From: Arthonia radiata
Taxonomy: Eukaryota > Ascomycota > Arthoniomycetes > Arthoniales > Arthoniaceae
Reading direction: 5' to 3'
Length of the DNA stretch: 64,000 bases
Assembly (NCBI GenBank): GCA_002989075.1
Contig: PSQN01000001.1
Coordinates: 843,760 to 907,759 of the forward strand
Under the pieces are notes generated by a model. The model was not told the origin of the DNA. It did no database searches and worked only from the letters and a program-made list of their open reading frames with translations. The first letter of the stretch is position 1, and each line of letters starts with the position of its first letter. The translations under genes and the position numbers were made by a program. This document shows positions 1 through 14,157 of this stretch, one piece after another.

Positions 1-1098
1 GTATATGTAGCCCTCTTGCTGTTTAGGTTGAGCTGGAGGTGCTTGCGCGGCCCTATTCTTACGCAACTGCAGTTGGGCTTCCAGCATGTCCAGTTTGCCC
101 TTGAGCGCGAGTAGCGGTTGAAGAGCACTTGCTCGCATTTTGACGACTCGATGCAATTCTCGGAGATGGCTCATGACCTCAGGCTGTGTGGCTAGAAACC
201 CACCGTGGGCGACAACCGTCCACTGGATCCAAACCATGAGGCTTCCGGCTCTTCCTGGTCGTTTGTGCATTCTTTCGGCCAGCTTTTGCAACAGCTGACC
301 GGCTTGCTGTGAGGGCAGACGCTCGATCGTAGCTCGAATGTTCTGCAGATTGCCGACCTGGAGGCACGATTCCAGCAGAGCTGTATCATTGGTGCGGAGA
401 GCTTGAGAAAGGACGGTACCCAGCGAGTTTGCGCTTGGTAATGACAAGCCATGTCGACCGCTTCGCGGAGGAGCATGGCCGCTGGAAGAGCGACCACGTT
501 CATCATCTTGGGCTGAAACGTCCACCGTGGCGCCCTCTCGCGAACGAAGGCGATCTCCGAATGACATCTCGCCATCCTCCAGCGGTTCGCTGTGTGCTCC
601 GCGGTCCTGGCTGACTCTCATTGTCTCTGCTCCTCTTTTATGTGCTACGTGCGATTCCGATCCTGAGCTTGAGTCTGAAGTTGAACCTGACTCCGAATCT
701 GAATCATCTGCTTTTGCGCCATTTGTTTTGGTGGAGCTGTGGTAACGCCGATGAGGATCTTGCTCTGCGTCTGTATCTTCATCATCATCTTCGTCATCGT
801 CGCTGTCATCCTCTTCGGATGACTCCTCGCTGGAAGATTCTGCCTCTTGTTGAAATCCGGTGACATTCACATCGCCGTCGGCATGGCCGACCTTGGCACC
901 TGCAGCCTCAGACTGCTTTTGTTTGAGTGCTTTGACATCCCTTGAAGGCGCGACAGAGAGCTTTGTAGAAGAGTTGTGGTCGAAAATGCCGTTTATTCCG
1001 TGTACAGTGAGTCGTGTGCTAGTTTCTGAGAGCTTGCGCTTCTTCGAGGACACTTCCTGAGCACGCTGGCTGCTGCGCAGGTTGGCAGCGTGGCTCAT
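1..1098 (-). CDS. Utp12-domain small-subunit processome protein (3' end cut by window edge)
   Basis: An uninterrupted frame of 366 codons runs from ATG at 1098 to the left edge of the window, so the C-terminus is missing. The N-terminal half is low-complexity, with an acidic Ser/Asp/Glu tract at about residues 80-150. The C-terminal half contains a helical block starting near VLSQALRTNDTALLESCL and continuing through IERLPSQQAGQLLQKLAERM to SLMVWIQWTVVAHGGFL, which reads as a Utp12 (WDR43/Utp5-type) domain. Proteins with this domain belong to the U3 snoRNP/small-subunit processome and act in nucleolar 18S pre-rRNA maturation. I see no WD40 repeats in the visible part, so it resembles the short fungal Utp12-domain proteins rather than a full Utp5; which Utp it corresponds to is not decided. 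It is divergent from the bromodomain gene with 870 bp between start codons. Confidence 0.75.
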   Translation of the reverse strand, partial: MSHAANLRSSQRAQEVSSKKRKLSETSTRLTVHGINGIFDHNSSTKLSVAPSRDVKALKQKQSEAAGAKVGHADGDVNVTGFQQEAESSSEESSEEDDSDDDEDDDEDTDAEQDPHRRYHSSTKTNGAKADDSDSESGSTSDSSSGSESHVAHKRGAETMRVSQDRGAHSEPLEDGEMSFGDRLRSREGATVDVSAQDDERGRSSSGHAPPRSGRHGLSLPSANSLGTVLSQALRTNDTALLESCLQVGNLQNIRATIERLPSQQAGQLLQKLAERMHKRPGRAGSLMVWIQWTVVAHGGFLATQPEVMSHLRELHRVVKMRASALQPLLALKGKLDMLEAQLQLRKNRAAQAPPAQPKQQEGYIY

Positions 1099-1968
1099 GG
1101 CACCGTCAACCAGCACTTAGCTGGCAAAAGTGCGAGGCATGAGAGGCGTGGATGGAAGATGGCGCTGGTGGTCGTACGAGCTCGTGGACAGAAATTGCAG
1201 GGTGAAACTTTTCGCGAGGTGTAAGGGTTACGGGCGCCGAGAGACTAGGAGCAGGGTGGGGGCCTAACGGAAGAATAATGGCGTGCCCCTTCACGGCCTA
1301 GCGCCATTGGGTCGTCTTGCGAAATCTTCTTAAGCGGAGCTTCTAGGTTCCTTCAATCAACAACCTCCCGCCTTTCTCGATCCCCACTGCAACGAACACG
1401 ACGCCATCCATCGCAACTTTCATCGAAACTATTGTCGCATTCATCTTGCGACAATCGACATCAAATTCTTCAATGTCGGCCGCGTGATTCTTCACCTCGC
1501 CATAACGCGAGCGCCCGTCGACGCGTGCCAAACAATTTCTGCACAGACCACACCGAGCGAACCACCCTGATTCGCCGATTTTTATCGGACTGCACACTCC
1601 GGACGAATACTTAACTCCACCACGTCTGGATTTTATAACTGACTGCAGTGTCGCGACGAGGCGAGTTCAGTTTCGCGCCTTCGCCATCGTAGTCGTTGCC
1701 TAGTCGAGCTTGAAGCACCGAGGATCATCCTCAAAAGTCGCGACTGTCACTCCTTTACCATCAACTTCAATTCTTCGCGCATTTATTGCATTTTTGCTCC
1801 TCGATCAAGGCGCACCAAACTCACCTAGTAATTCTGCAAGATTAGCGTGCACTCGGATTCTCACCTTCATCGCCGCCTTGATTTCAAAGCTTCGAGAAGT
1901 CTCTTATAATTCACTACATTGCGATCGTCGGGCTTGCGCATTTCCGCACCGACTTCCATTGGAACAGT
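1099..1968. promoter_or_regulatory. Shared 5' region between the Utp12-domain gene and the bromodomain gene
   Basis: 870 bp between two divergent start codons. It must hold both promoters and leaders. The right half is pyrimidine-rich, as expected for a fungal leader before the ATG at 1969. I see no further gene. Confidence 0.5.
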
Positions 1969-4583
1969 ATGGCAACAGTCGCATCACCTTCGGCTGATGC
2001 ACAAGTGCGAGAAAATGGCGACTCATTGCCAACGCCTTCAGAAGTTGAATCGCCCTCACTTGCTAAGAGTAATGAGTAAGTTGCTGCCTTGCGCTGTCTC
2101 CAAAGCGCAGAGATGTGCTCATGCACGTTGCTAACCATGAGCGCAGCATTGCGATGCAGCAGAATGCGCTCGCGGGCGACCCAATGTCGATAGACAGCGG
2201 GGTAGCGCCTTCAACGAATCCAGACGCCGCGGACGCGCCACCGGATCTCCAGCCTGATAGCCAGCCTGAATCGCTGCCTCCCGCTGACGCACCAACGCCG
2301 GTGGTGGAAATGGATAACGCAGCATCAGCATCTGACGCCAGCCACCAGCCTATTGTGACGCCTGCTGTCGACGTTCCGGCTGGTTTAGACGCTGCCCCAA
2401 ACGTCGTTTCAGAGCCGGCAGCTGAACTCAAAGTGAATGGCAACGTTGAGTTTCCGCCTCGTGAGGATGCGTCAGTCGCAGTGCAAGATACAACTCCGCA
2501 GGATGCTGTTCCTGATGAATCTGCACCAGTTGCAAGTCCTGCGCCCGCTGGACTTCCTCTTACTGAAGACCAAGACCCCTTCGGCAGTGATTCTGCTGCA
2601 GCGCCACTCGACGCCTCATCTCCAGCTGTGCCACTCTCATCCGAGGAAGCTTCCGCTCCTACAAAGGTAGCACGTGAGCGTGAGGAGGACAACGATACTG
2701 AAGAACCCGCCGCCAAGCGAACAAAAACCGACGAGGACATGCAGACTGAGGGTGCTTCATCTTCAGAAACTGCCCCCGTCGCCACTGCCGCTCAAGATGT
2801 CCCACCAGCCGCATCATCTACGCCAATTGAGCCTCAAGCTCCGCAAGCTCTCCCGTCTTCCAGCCAGACGAGACAAGACTGGGGCGATATGACAGAAGTG
2901 CAACATAAGCGTCTGTTAGAAGGCATGCGTAATCTGAAGAAGGGCAAACATGCCTCCCTGTTTTCCAAGCCCGTGGACTATAAGCACATGAACTTACCGA
3001 CTTACCTCGACATCGTTAAACAACCAATGGATCTTTCGACCATGGAGAACAAGCTCAAGAATCGTGAGTATGGCTCTGTCGCTGACTATGTTGCCGATTT
3101 CGATTTGATGGTCAACAATGCCATTCGCTTCAACGGTCAGCAGCACCCGGTCGCTCAGTCAGGCATGATGATCAGATCGCAGCTCGATGCACAGCTGCGG
3201 AAGCTGCCAAAGCCCGGCGACCCTGTTCCAGAGCCACCACAAAAGCCCAAGCGTGTGTCCCTCCCTGGTCCAGCTCGCGAGGTCTCACGGCGAGAGCCTC
3301 GTCAATCCCTCGGCAATAATGTCACCTCACCGGCCACTCCTTTTGCGCCTGATGCTAACGGTGTCCCGCTCGCGCGCCGTGACTCAAATCTGGCGGATCG
3401 TCCAAAGCGCAAGATCCAGCGCCCACCACAGCGCGAAATTCAGTATCCGAAAGTGCAGAAGAAGAAGTATAAGGCCGAACTACAGTTCGCTGGTGAAGTC
3501 CTCACGGAGATGGAGCGCGCCCGCTACAAGGCCTTCTCCACGCCCTTCCTCAATCCCGTAGACCCTGTCGCCCTTGGAATACCCAACTACCGTCAAATCA
3601 TCAAGCAGCCTATCGATGTCTCGACTATCCGCCAAAAGTGGAACGAAACGCAGTATGAGAACTTCAAAGAGTTCGAAGCTGACTTCAGACTCATGTTCAA
3701 GAATTGCTACAAATACAATCCCGACGGCCACGCGGTGAATGCGATGGGCCACCAGTACGAACAAATCTTCGATGAGCAAGTGGCAAAGAAGAGTGATCGT
3801 ATCAAGGCTCTAGCGCCAGCGTCAGCTCGTGAATCGCCTGATGACGACGATGAGGAGGAAGAAGAGGACTCCTCGGATGAGGAAGAGGAGATCACCGAGC
3901 AACAGAAGCAGCTTGCGGCGCTCAACAAACAGCTTCAGCTTCTTTCCGAGCAAGCTTCTCGGCTGATGTCGCAAGGCGCTGGGAAAGCCGGCAAAGCCTT
4001 CAAGGACAAGAAGGGAAAGAGTGGCAAGGCGGATAGTGGAAAGAAGAAAAAGGGCAGTGGAGTTGGTGTCGCGGCGCCGTCGAAGGAGAAGAAGTCTAAG
4101 CCCGCGGCGAAAGCCAAGGCCAAGCCTATCACTCAGAAGGACAAGGAGGAGATTGCTAGCCGCATTTTCGAGCTTCCGACTGAGGAGATCACTCTTGTAG
4201 CTGAAAAGATTAAGCAAGCCATTCGCAAGCGTGGCGGCACTGTGCCTGACGAGTCCGAGATGGAGTTCAACATCGACGAAATCCCGGACGAGATTCTGCA
4301 GGACATCTTGAAGAAGCTGCGCACCATCGACTCGCGTGCCGCGGGAGCTGCTGTTGTCAGCAAGGACGACGACACCGACTACGATACCAAGCGCGACAGC
4401 AGCTCCTATGCCCCTAAGGCGAAGAGGAATCGGCCACTGTCGCGCACTGACACGGCCAACCAGATGGCTGCCATTCAGCAGCAGATTGATCGTTTCAATG
4501 GCGGTGGCGGCGCCGCCGCCGAGTCCCCACCTGCGAAGGAGTCCAGCGATGATGACTCCGGCTCTGAGAGCGAGGAAGAGTGA
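1969..4583 (+). CDS. BDF1: BET-family double bromodomain protein, Bdf1-like
   Basis: Two exons, 1969-2075 and 2147-4583, give 847 residues. The 71-nt intron has donor GTAAGT, a GCTAAC branch site and acceptor GCGCAG; splicing joins GA to C and stays in frame, giving MATVASPSADAQV as the N-terminus. Taking the ATG at 2115, inside the intron, would replace this start. Order: acidic, Pro/Ala-rich N-terminus; bromodomain 1 at about 283-370 (KPVDYKHMNLPTYLDIVKQP); bromodomain 2 at about 480-580 (FLNPVDPVALGIPNYRQIIK); a Glu/Asp tract and Gln-rich coiled coil; a Lys-rich stretch; and an NET domain at about 695-760 (PITQKDKEEIASRIFELP). The C-terminus is a Ser/Asp/Glu patch. BET proteins bind acetylated histone H3/H4 tails and link to TFIID; yeast Bdf1 is the named relative. 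Both bromodomains keep a central Asn (NAIRFN, NCYKYN). Confidence 0.93.
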
Positions 4584-7176
<2,593 letters not shown>

Positions 7177-8376
7177 TGCGATGGTTGGATCCAGAGCGAA
7201 AAGCGGTTGGCAGCGGTGGCGGTGGTAGTTGTGTAAGAGTACGTTAATCTTGAGCGCGGCGTCTATGGTGAGGAATCGACGTTGCTGTTCACCCTCAAGA
7301 TGGCATTGATTTGGTTTACCACTTATTGTGTACCTGACGTGTTGGGTGTTGGTCTTGTGTAAGTGGATCAAGAGGTTGAACGGTCAGTGGCGTCCTGCGT
7401 CGAGGAGGAGAGGCACGCAGCGTTGCGAATGTAAAGTGTCTGAAGACGGCATGCTTCGCTCGCGCTTTGTCAAGGCCAGTGTATCAACGTGATATGTGAG
7501 GGGAAGTGCAGAAGGTCGATAGTCCTCGCTGTACGTCGTCTTGCCTAGGTAGTGCTTACCCACACCACGAGCCTCTATCAACCTCAACGACACACCCCAG
7601 ATGCACTGACACCCCCACCCTCATAAACCATCATCTTGCAAGGCCCTCACCAACTCAGTTTCGCCGTCTAGCCTCCGTCTTCACCTCATCAGTCTGTCCT
7701 CTTTGCATCTTCCTCACATGCCCCACAAGATTGTCGTGCCGGGCGCGTGTCATGTCGCAGTGGCCGCACTTGCAATTTCCCACGCAGTTGCGCTCGAGCT
7801 AGCTTTCGTCGCCTGCTCTTTGATGTTTCGTGCGCGGAGGTACTGGATGAGTGCAAAAGCAGCGCCGCGCGGGGCTCGACCTCGATATGCGCAGCGAATG
7901 TAGCGTCTGCTCCACTGCGCTGAGTCGTCGCTGATGAGTGGGAGTACAGTCTCAACGTCTGATACAATAACACGGAATTGTGCTTTACTGGTGTTGAGAT
8001 GGCCGCCTCCGAGCACATGCCGCTGGGAGGCTGACCTACCCTCGCGTGAACACATCAGCGCATTCTCCACACCATATGTGACATTTCAGCGGTCTTCCGC
8101 GTTGGCTCATCCCCAGCCTCGATACTGATCGTGCTTTGTACCGATGGCCTTGATGTCTTCCTAGTTGAGATCGCAGCCGCCTGCCGGGTCATGTCCACAT
8201 TTGATTAGTATGTGATGCTCTTCCTCACGGCGACGCTGTTGTGATGGTGATGATTGTTTTAGATGGGCGAGGGAAAGAAAGAGATTTACGTAGCAGATTC
8301 TGATACGCCGTAAGCACACACGTTCTGAAAACACTACAGATCCATTCACTGGCCCGTAGAAGCTCTTGTCACCGTT
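7177..8376. other. Intergenic 3' of RVB1 and 3' of the first zinc-finger locus
   Basis: About 1.2 kb between two convergent genes. Short open frames exist on both strands but none has domain signal, a sensible start or clean splice structure. I see nothing I can support beyond 3' UTRs. Confidence 0.4.
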
Positions 8377-8834
8377 TCAACTTCCATGTTTCTGTCTGAT
8401 GTGCTTGTCCAGGTCGAACTTATATTTGTAGGGCTTATGGTCGCAGCGCGGGCACTGATGCTTGGGAGCACCCTCTGAGGATTCATCCGCCTCGACGGCG
8501 TGTTCGGCAACCTTGTGGCGCGCGAGATTGTCTTTGCGAGAGAAGGATCGGAAACACCGGTCACACTCATATCGCAGCTCCGGCCCGGCCGGGACTCCAT
8601 CCGTCGGGACTGGGTGTTGGGTGGCTTTGTGACGCAGGAGATTTTCGTTGCGAGTATACGAGGATGTACATTGGTCACACGGGAATCGCCGCTCCTGCGC
8701 GGCCGAACGACCATCTTTGGCAGGGGTGGAAATTGTGTGCTCTGAACTGTGTTTCCCTAGAACTTTTTTGACTTCGTTTGTGGTGAGATCTTTAAGCTCC
8801 TTGACTTTCCTTTCTATAGCGTGACGTAAAAGAT
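8377..8834 (-). CDS. C2H2 zinc-finger protein, 3' exon (5' part unresolved)
   Basis: On the minus strand a frame is open from a plausible acceptor (TGTAG, ending at 8835) down to TGA at 8377. After a Lys-rich helix (ERKVKELKDLTTNEVKKVL) it encodes three fingers: CDQCTSSYTRNENLLRHKATQH, then CDRCFRSFSRKDNLARHKVAEH after a short linker, then CPRCDHKPYKYKFDLDKHIRQ-KH. The first two fit C-x2-C-x12-H-x4-H closely; the third has a slightly different spacing. The protein ends three residues after the last His. There is no in-frame ATG before an upstream stop, so at least one more 5' exon must exist between about 8870 and 9240; I could not place it. Function unknown; tandem fingers suggest nucleic-acid binding. 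Confidence 0.6.
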
Positions 8835-9617
8835 CTACAGCAAGAATGTAAATGAGATCAATTCAACTTGTGTGCCAGTCCGGCGAGCCAATTTGAAAGT
8901 TTCGATCTCGACTGTGGATGAGCTCGATGTTCTGTTTAGCTTGTCAGGACGTCTTGAAGGCAGCGGTCTCAGCGTTTTGAAAGAATGCTTATAGTGGACA
9001 GCTGGTCATTAGTGGATGTCACGAAACGTGGCTCGCACAGGGAAGGGGCAATCGCGGAATCATCTTCGTGCAGCAACCGCGTCCGGTCTTACAAGGTACT
9101 CCTCTCGACAGATCGCATCAACGTGAGCTTCAAGACACCTGAAGATCATTGAGTATGCCATTTTTTAGTATGATGAGTGGAGCAGGGCAAACAGCCGAGC
9201 CACGGCGGCTGACGATAGTCCTTCGTCGCTCAAAGGGCTGTTTGTGGTCGGACGAAGGATAGTATCCCGGATCGAGTCGATGACGCGATTCTGCACACTT
9301 GTCAACAAATGTTATGCCATTGTCTCTTCCATTACCGCATCACTTAGAATGCCAGCGACGCATTGCCGATGTTTGAATGAACGCTTGGCCGCACACTGGC
9401 CGGTGATATGCTTGACGAGTGAACGCCTCTCTCCAGGGAATTGTAAGGGAACGGATATCATGGGCTTTCTGATCTGCAGAATCGCGCACGAGGGTTCAAT
9501 ACATGGAGCATCGATGCTGGAGTTCGAAGTGCATCGCGGAATGAAGATGCAGAGTCAGACGGAGACTGCGCTCTTGCTTATCTTGTTTGACGTCCCTACA
9601 TAGATGTGCAACGCCAC

Positions 9618-10289
9618 TCATTCATCATGATGCTTCCCCAGATGGTTCAGCAAATTCTGTTCGTACGTATAGAATTTTCCGGGACAGTGTCTGCAAGCAA
9701 ATGATCCTGCAGGACGGATGTTATGCTGCTCTTCCTTGTGAGCGTTCAGATCACTTTCGCGCGTGTAAGACTTATTACACTCCCTCACATCGCACTTGAA
9801 AGGATTCTCCACTGATGCGGCAGGATCCATAGTTTGCCGGTGCGCGGTGCTTTGATCATGCTGCAGCAGCTTTTGGTGCTTCTTGAACTCCACGCCGCAG
9901 GGGTAGCATCGAAGAGGGTTTGCGCTTTCGGCGTGCTTGTCTTTCATGTGTTCCCTTCATGCAGCTGCCGTCAGAATGATCGCGGGAGACTTGCGGTCAA
10001 GCTTAATGTATTGCGTGAAGTAAGCTCACCCGTGATCATATCTGTATCCAGTGTTTACGAATCAGTCAGAAATCGTGTAATGCTGATAAGGAGGAGGTGT
10101 AAGGAGTATCAGATGACCGGTCAGCCTGCAAGCGACAGCTTGTTCATGCGCTTCCTGTGTTTGGAACGAAGCTTGCGCACCTTTGAACTTTTCGCCACAT
10201 ACATCACACTTCACTGAGAACCAGCTCGATTTGAACACGTCCCGCCATGTGATATCAGGGAGTTTCTGCCAGTCTTGTTCGCCAGACAT
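9618..10289 (-). CDS. C2H2 zinc-finger protein, splice junction unresolved
   Basis: The 3' part (9618-9947) encodes three fingers: CYPCGVEFKKHQKLLQHDQS with a following AHR; CDVRECNKSYTRESDLNAHKEEQH; and CRHCPGKFYTYEQNLLNHLGKHH. The protein ends two residues later. A separate open block starts at ATG 10289 (MSGEQDWQKLPDITWRDVF) and contains CDVCGEKFKGAQASF, which looks like the start of another finger, so it is probably the first exon of the same gene. The joining intron, between about 10130 and 9940, has no donor/acceptor pair that I can defend: the best (donor at ACC-G, acceptor after ATGAAAG) needs a weak GTCATC donor. They could also be two small genes. Finger spacing and sequence resemble the locus at 8377-8834, 0.8 kb downstream, suggesting related genes. 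Confidence 0.55.
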
Positions 10290-11808
10290 AGCTTTTCTGA
10301 GCCGAACACCAACGCAATATGCCTAAAGGTTACTAGATGGATGACAATTCTTAAGAAGAAGAAGGAAGCTAGTGAACCAATCGATCAAAGTTGCGCCCTT
10401 GACATACAATCGACAATTGAAGGACACCTGACCACCTAGCCATGACCGAGCCAGCACGAGTTCTGATTGAGCCGTGGTCGCTTAGAACACAATTCAGATC
10501 ATGTCGCGGCTCGCGGATTCCATCGAATATAGATAGCAGTCGTATATCTGTGCATTTGGTGGGAGTCGCGACGTAGTTGTCCTTAGAACCAGCTTCTGAC
10601 GAGGGCATGAAACAGCATCTGGAGAACGCTGAAAGATACACCGCTCCTTCCCGATACGAGTGTTCACATGGCACATTATCGTGACGTGTTGTCGGTGGCT
10701 CAGATACTCTCCGCCAGTGCGGAATCATATCAGGTTTCCCTCGGTTCATGTCGCGAGGAGAAGCGAAAGAAGTAAACGATGCATAGACCAAAACTGGCGC
10801 GCGTAGCACGGCCCAGAGTTGCCTGATTAGGCAATATACTCACCTCCTTCTTCACGTGTCAAGTCTGCACAAAGCATCTCACCTTGTATCCTCACCACGA
10901 TCTGCAGACCTCACTTCTGTCTTGAGGCAAGCAGCGCATGCACCTAGTGTAATAGACTCCCTTTTGGCTGTGAATCGCTTCAGTAGCCTGGCGCGGTCGT
11001 AGGGCACACAATTTCCTCTCTTGGGGTCAACAACACATGCTTGAGGCAAAAAGGCTTTCGTTTAGTGACAAGCACGGCGCGGTGAGATGAAAGACGAGCA
11101 GCGCGCCCGACTAGCAGAATTGCACCTGTTTTGTGCACTGAGAGTAGCAAAATAACGGCGCGGTTGAAGAAGCCTCACTCCGACCCCTGCAGCCTCCGGG
11201 CTGATTTGCTATGATTTGGCAATCAATGCTACGTTGACTTCGCCAAAAGACAGCGAGAATGGCTTTGAAAATCCGTCTGGGGAGTAGAGTAAGGTGAGGG
11301 TGTCCTGAAGAGACGAGATGTAAGGTCTGGATGCCACACAGGGGAAATGCTGTAGAGTTGCGACCCATCACTTGAGCCAGCTCACCACCTTTGTCCGAAT
11401 CCTGCCCATTATGTTGAGCAAACGCTCCACCGGCGCCCGCCAATACTTTCCCCTTTCTAGTTACATTCGCTCTCTTGCGCGCACTGTGCCCAACCTCTCC
11501 TTTTCTTCAGCCAACAGCACACACAGCAGCAAGAGGAGGAACGCTCAACCTCCAAGCGCAAGACCTGCACAGTGCACCAAAGACGCTCAAGAAGCGCAAC
11601 TCTGCTCTCCCACCACAAGGTAAGTCTACAGCCCCTCCGCTTCACCCATTGTCTTGAAATTTCTTCGCCAGCAGGCTGGCACTTTTCACTCTTTCCAATT
11701 CCAACTACATTCAATCACTATACCCTCCTACGCGGGCGTAGTGCCTCTCTTTAGCAAATCATCAGTGTACTCACATCCTCAATTAGCCTCATAATACTAC
11801 TACGGACC
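10290..11808. other. Intergenic, no gene supported
   Basis: About 1.5 kb. A strong donor-like GTAAGT at 11620 follows a Ser/Thr-rich open stretch starting near 11412, so the right third may be a 5' leader (with intron) of the ORF at 11809. Nothing else stands out on either strand. Confidence 0.35.
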
Positions 11809-12321
11809 ATGTGGTCCAGCTCACGCACCTGGAGCTCTGCGCCGGTCGCCCGCGCCGCCACGGTCCAGCGCCACAACCAGGAGGGCCGTGGCGAGTTCGC
11901 GGCGTTCCGCCGCAACATCCGCGCGCTCGAGCTGCCGCGGCCCGCGGGCTCCTCCGTGGCCCCGGCCACGTACAGCGAGTGGATCGAGCACAAGCTGGCG
12001 ATGGTGCAGCGCGCCGCTGCAGAGGAGAAGAAGAAGATGGAGGAGGCGAGGAGGGTGGAGGCTGAGAGGAGGGGGGTGGTGGAGTATGAGCGGGTGATGG
12101 GGGTGGTGCAGGGGGTGGTGGCCCGGTTCGTGGTGGCGCGGGAGGAGAGCGCGGGATTTGCGTTTGGGGAGTGGGTGGGGTTGGCTGGGGGTGTGGACGG
12201 CGGTGGCGGAGCAGAGGAGGAGGTTGGGACAGAGGAGGTGGGTGAGGGTGAGGGGATGGCGCTGTTGGGTGGAGGGTTGATGGGGGAGTTGGAGAGAGCG
12301 GGGGACGCTCGTCAAGAGTAG
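11809..12321 (+). CDS. Hypothetical 170-residue protein, Arg-rich N-terminus and charged helix
   Basis: Single open frame. The N-terminus (MWSSSRTWSSAPVARAATVQ) is rich in Arg, Ser and Ala and lacks acidic residues for 20 positions, which would suit a mitochondrial presequence. Residues about 45-100 (YSEWIEHKLAMVQRAAAEEK onwards) form a strongly charged helix. The C-terminal third is Gly/Glu-rich low complexity and GC-skewed. I do not recognise the family. An overlapping antisense frame is proline-rich and looks like a by-product of the composition, so I prefer the plus strand. A 5' leader intron starting at GTAAGT 11620 is possible. Moderate to low certainty that it is a gene. Confidence 0.45.
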   Translation: MWSSSRTWSSAPVARAATVQRHNQEGRGEFAAFRRNIRALELPRPAGSSVAPATYSEWIEHKLAMVQRAAAEEKKKMEEARRVEAERRGVVEYERVMGVVQGVVARFVVAREESAGFAFGEWVGLAGGVDGGGGAEEEVGTEEVGEGEGMALLGGGLMGELERAGDARQE

Positions 12322-12561
12322 GGTGAGGAGAGAGAGGGGATGGTGGGGACGGGGGGTCCAATTACGGATAAAAAGAGAGGGAATTTGTCGGAGACTGAAT
12401 ACAAACAATTTGCACGATCTGATCCACTGCTCAAGCAAAGTACTGCTTTCCTTGACTATCCCCTAGGTAGTCTTGCTGCTTGTGGAATACCAGCGCCGGC
12501 GTGCCAAGGCCCAGAACAGGAATTTCTGACTATGAGCTGTACATCGCAGGGGCTGTTGATT

Positions 12562-13207
12562 TCAAGCCTTATTATTCCCCTTGTTCCACGGGAACCATGA
12601 TCGCATGTCCGACCTACCAGCGCCGGCTGTAGCATCCATCTTCTCAATCGCCCACTCCTTCTCCTCCTCACTTGGTGGACTGGGCTTTGCAGTATTGCGA
12701 GCCTGCTCACTGCGGAGTATCAGGCGGCCGAATCAAGATAGTAAACACCGCCGGGGAATAGCTATGACTTACGACGCTCTCGTCGTCTTGGCTTGCTCCG
12801 GGTTTTGCTCTTCGACCATGGCCTGACCGGTTGGCTTGTGGTCCGTTGCCGCCTTCTCAAGTGGCCCCTGTAATGTGCTGACCGCTGCCATGATTCCATA
12901 TCAGCATCTCGAATCATTGAGGTCATGTATACCGGGTCGCGTTGACGTAGACGCGAACTTACCGACATACATACTGAGGCCTGTCACCACAGCCGCAACG
13001 CCAAGGGTCGGCGCCTACGAATGGTTTGTCAGCACGGAGATTACTGTACAGCGATTACACCAGTATTAGCGACTCAGAAATGGCACTCTTGGGCTAAGCA
13101 CTAGCGAGCGGGCTGCAAGTGGGCTGCAAACAGCATTGCGGAAGCCCAAGGAGGAGACGCGTCGAAGCTCTGATACGTACCCGACCGGCTTTCTTGAACA
13201 TGTCCAT
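12562..13207 (-). CDS. Small single-pass membrane protein (112 residues, four exons), unknown
   Basis: Exons on the minus strand are 13181-13207, 12963-13014, 12773-12884 and 12562-12709. All three introns have strong donors (GTACGT, GTAAGT, GTAAGT), AG acceptors, and exact frame closure to a TGA. The first exon is only 27 nt (MDMFKKAGR). Exon 2 encodes a hydrophobic stretch, APTLGVAAVVTGLSMYVAV across the next junction, which is a likely transmembrane segment. The remainder is polar and helical (EQNPEQAKTTRASEQARNTA) and ends SWFPWNKGNNKA. Short N-tail, one membrane span and a long charged tail would fit a tail-facing mitochondrial or ER protein, but that is inference. I do not recognise the family. 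No single exon would look like a gene alone; the support is the consistency of four exons. Confidence 0.65.
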
Positions 13208-14157
13208 GATCCAACCTCTTTCGTAATTAAGGGCTTCCCATGTGCTAAGTCTTAAACAATGGATGCAAATGGCAAATGCAGTACACGGGTAATAGGGAGC
13301 CGGCATGACTGACGTCATGACATGTTCGCCCATTGCCCTTAGTTTGGTCTTTGACCCGGCCGAGATATCTCTATACTATCTCATTGCATACAGGTTCCTA
13401 AAAAAGAACGTTGGTGCCTGGTCCGACCAGCACGGAGCGACTTTGTGCCCGGAAACAGATGAACAACGCAAGTTCCTCCGGCATTCGCACTTCATTACTC
13501 TTTCCTGGATTTCTTGTGGTGAGATGAGCATTCTCAAACGAGCTATGTGACCTGTAAGATCATGCACGCGGCTGAATGATTCCATCAACACCGCTTCAAT
13601 ATACGGCATTGTTTGGCCTACTGCAGAGATATCTTGAAGAGGGCGAGTGTGACGAAATAATACTACAATGATCCGCCAATTAGCGACGTTGAAAATAGCA
13701 CTTGGGGCGAACGCTACCTGTAGTCTCGCATCATGATACTCATACCGTCCACCTTCCGCAGGTGCCGGTGTGCGTTCACCTTCTTCTTACCAAGTCCCAA
13801 CAAGCCGTGCATGGCTGAGCAGCTGTCTGACTAGGTTCGATGCATGGTCGATCTTAGCATGCCAAGCACGTGGAATCCGTTAACGGGGTGAGCGTGATTG
13901 GCCCGTGGTAAAGTAACTCAGGTACCTTATATTTCGTGTACGATCACGCTAGCCATACAAGGAGCCGACTCCTGGCTTACGATAGGTGTCTGTGGCGAGT
14001 GCAAGCTTCCTACAAGTAAGCTCGGGGAGACACTGGAAGCATTGAAAAAGCAGCACTCAAACACGACAGTCAGCCATTGGCATCACTGGCTGAAAAGTTT
14101 CAAGAGACTCGACAGGCCTTGCACTGTATACATAAATCTTGTATTACAAGTAACGCT
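13208..14157. promoter_or_regulatory. Divergent 5' region between the 112-residue protein and a Zn2Cys6 regulator
   Basis: 950 bp between divergent start codons. I see no gene in it and no site I can name with confidence. Confidence 0.35.

Noticed and set aside
11789-12361. 190-codon minus-strand proline-rich frame
   Set aside because: Repetitive Pro/Ser/His text is what GC-rich antisense of Gly/Glu/Val codons gives; the plus strand looks more natural.
13898-14157. Upstream extension of the regulator's second exon frame
   Set aside because: It runs out of frame with the Zn2Cys6 cluster; the cluster's own ATG at 14158 and the intron at 14280 explain the gene.
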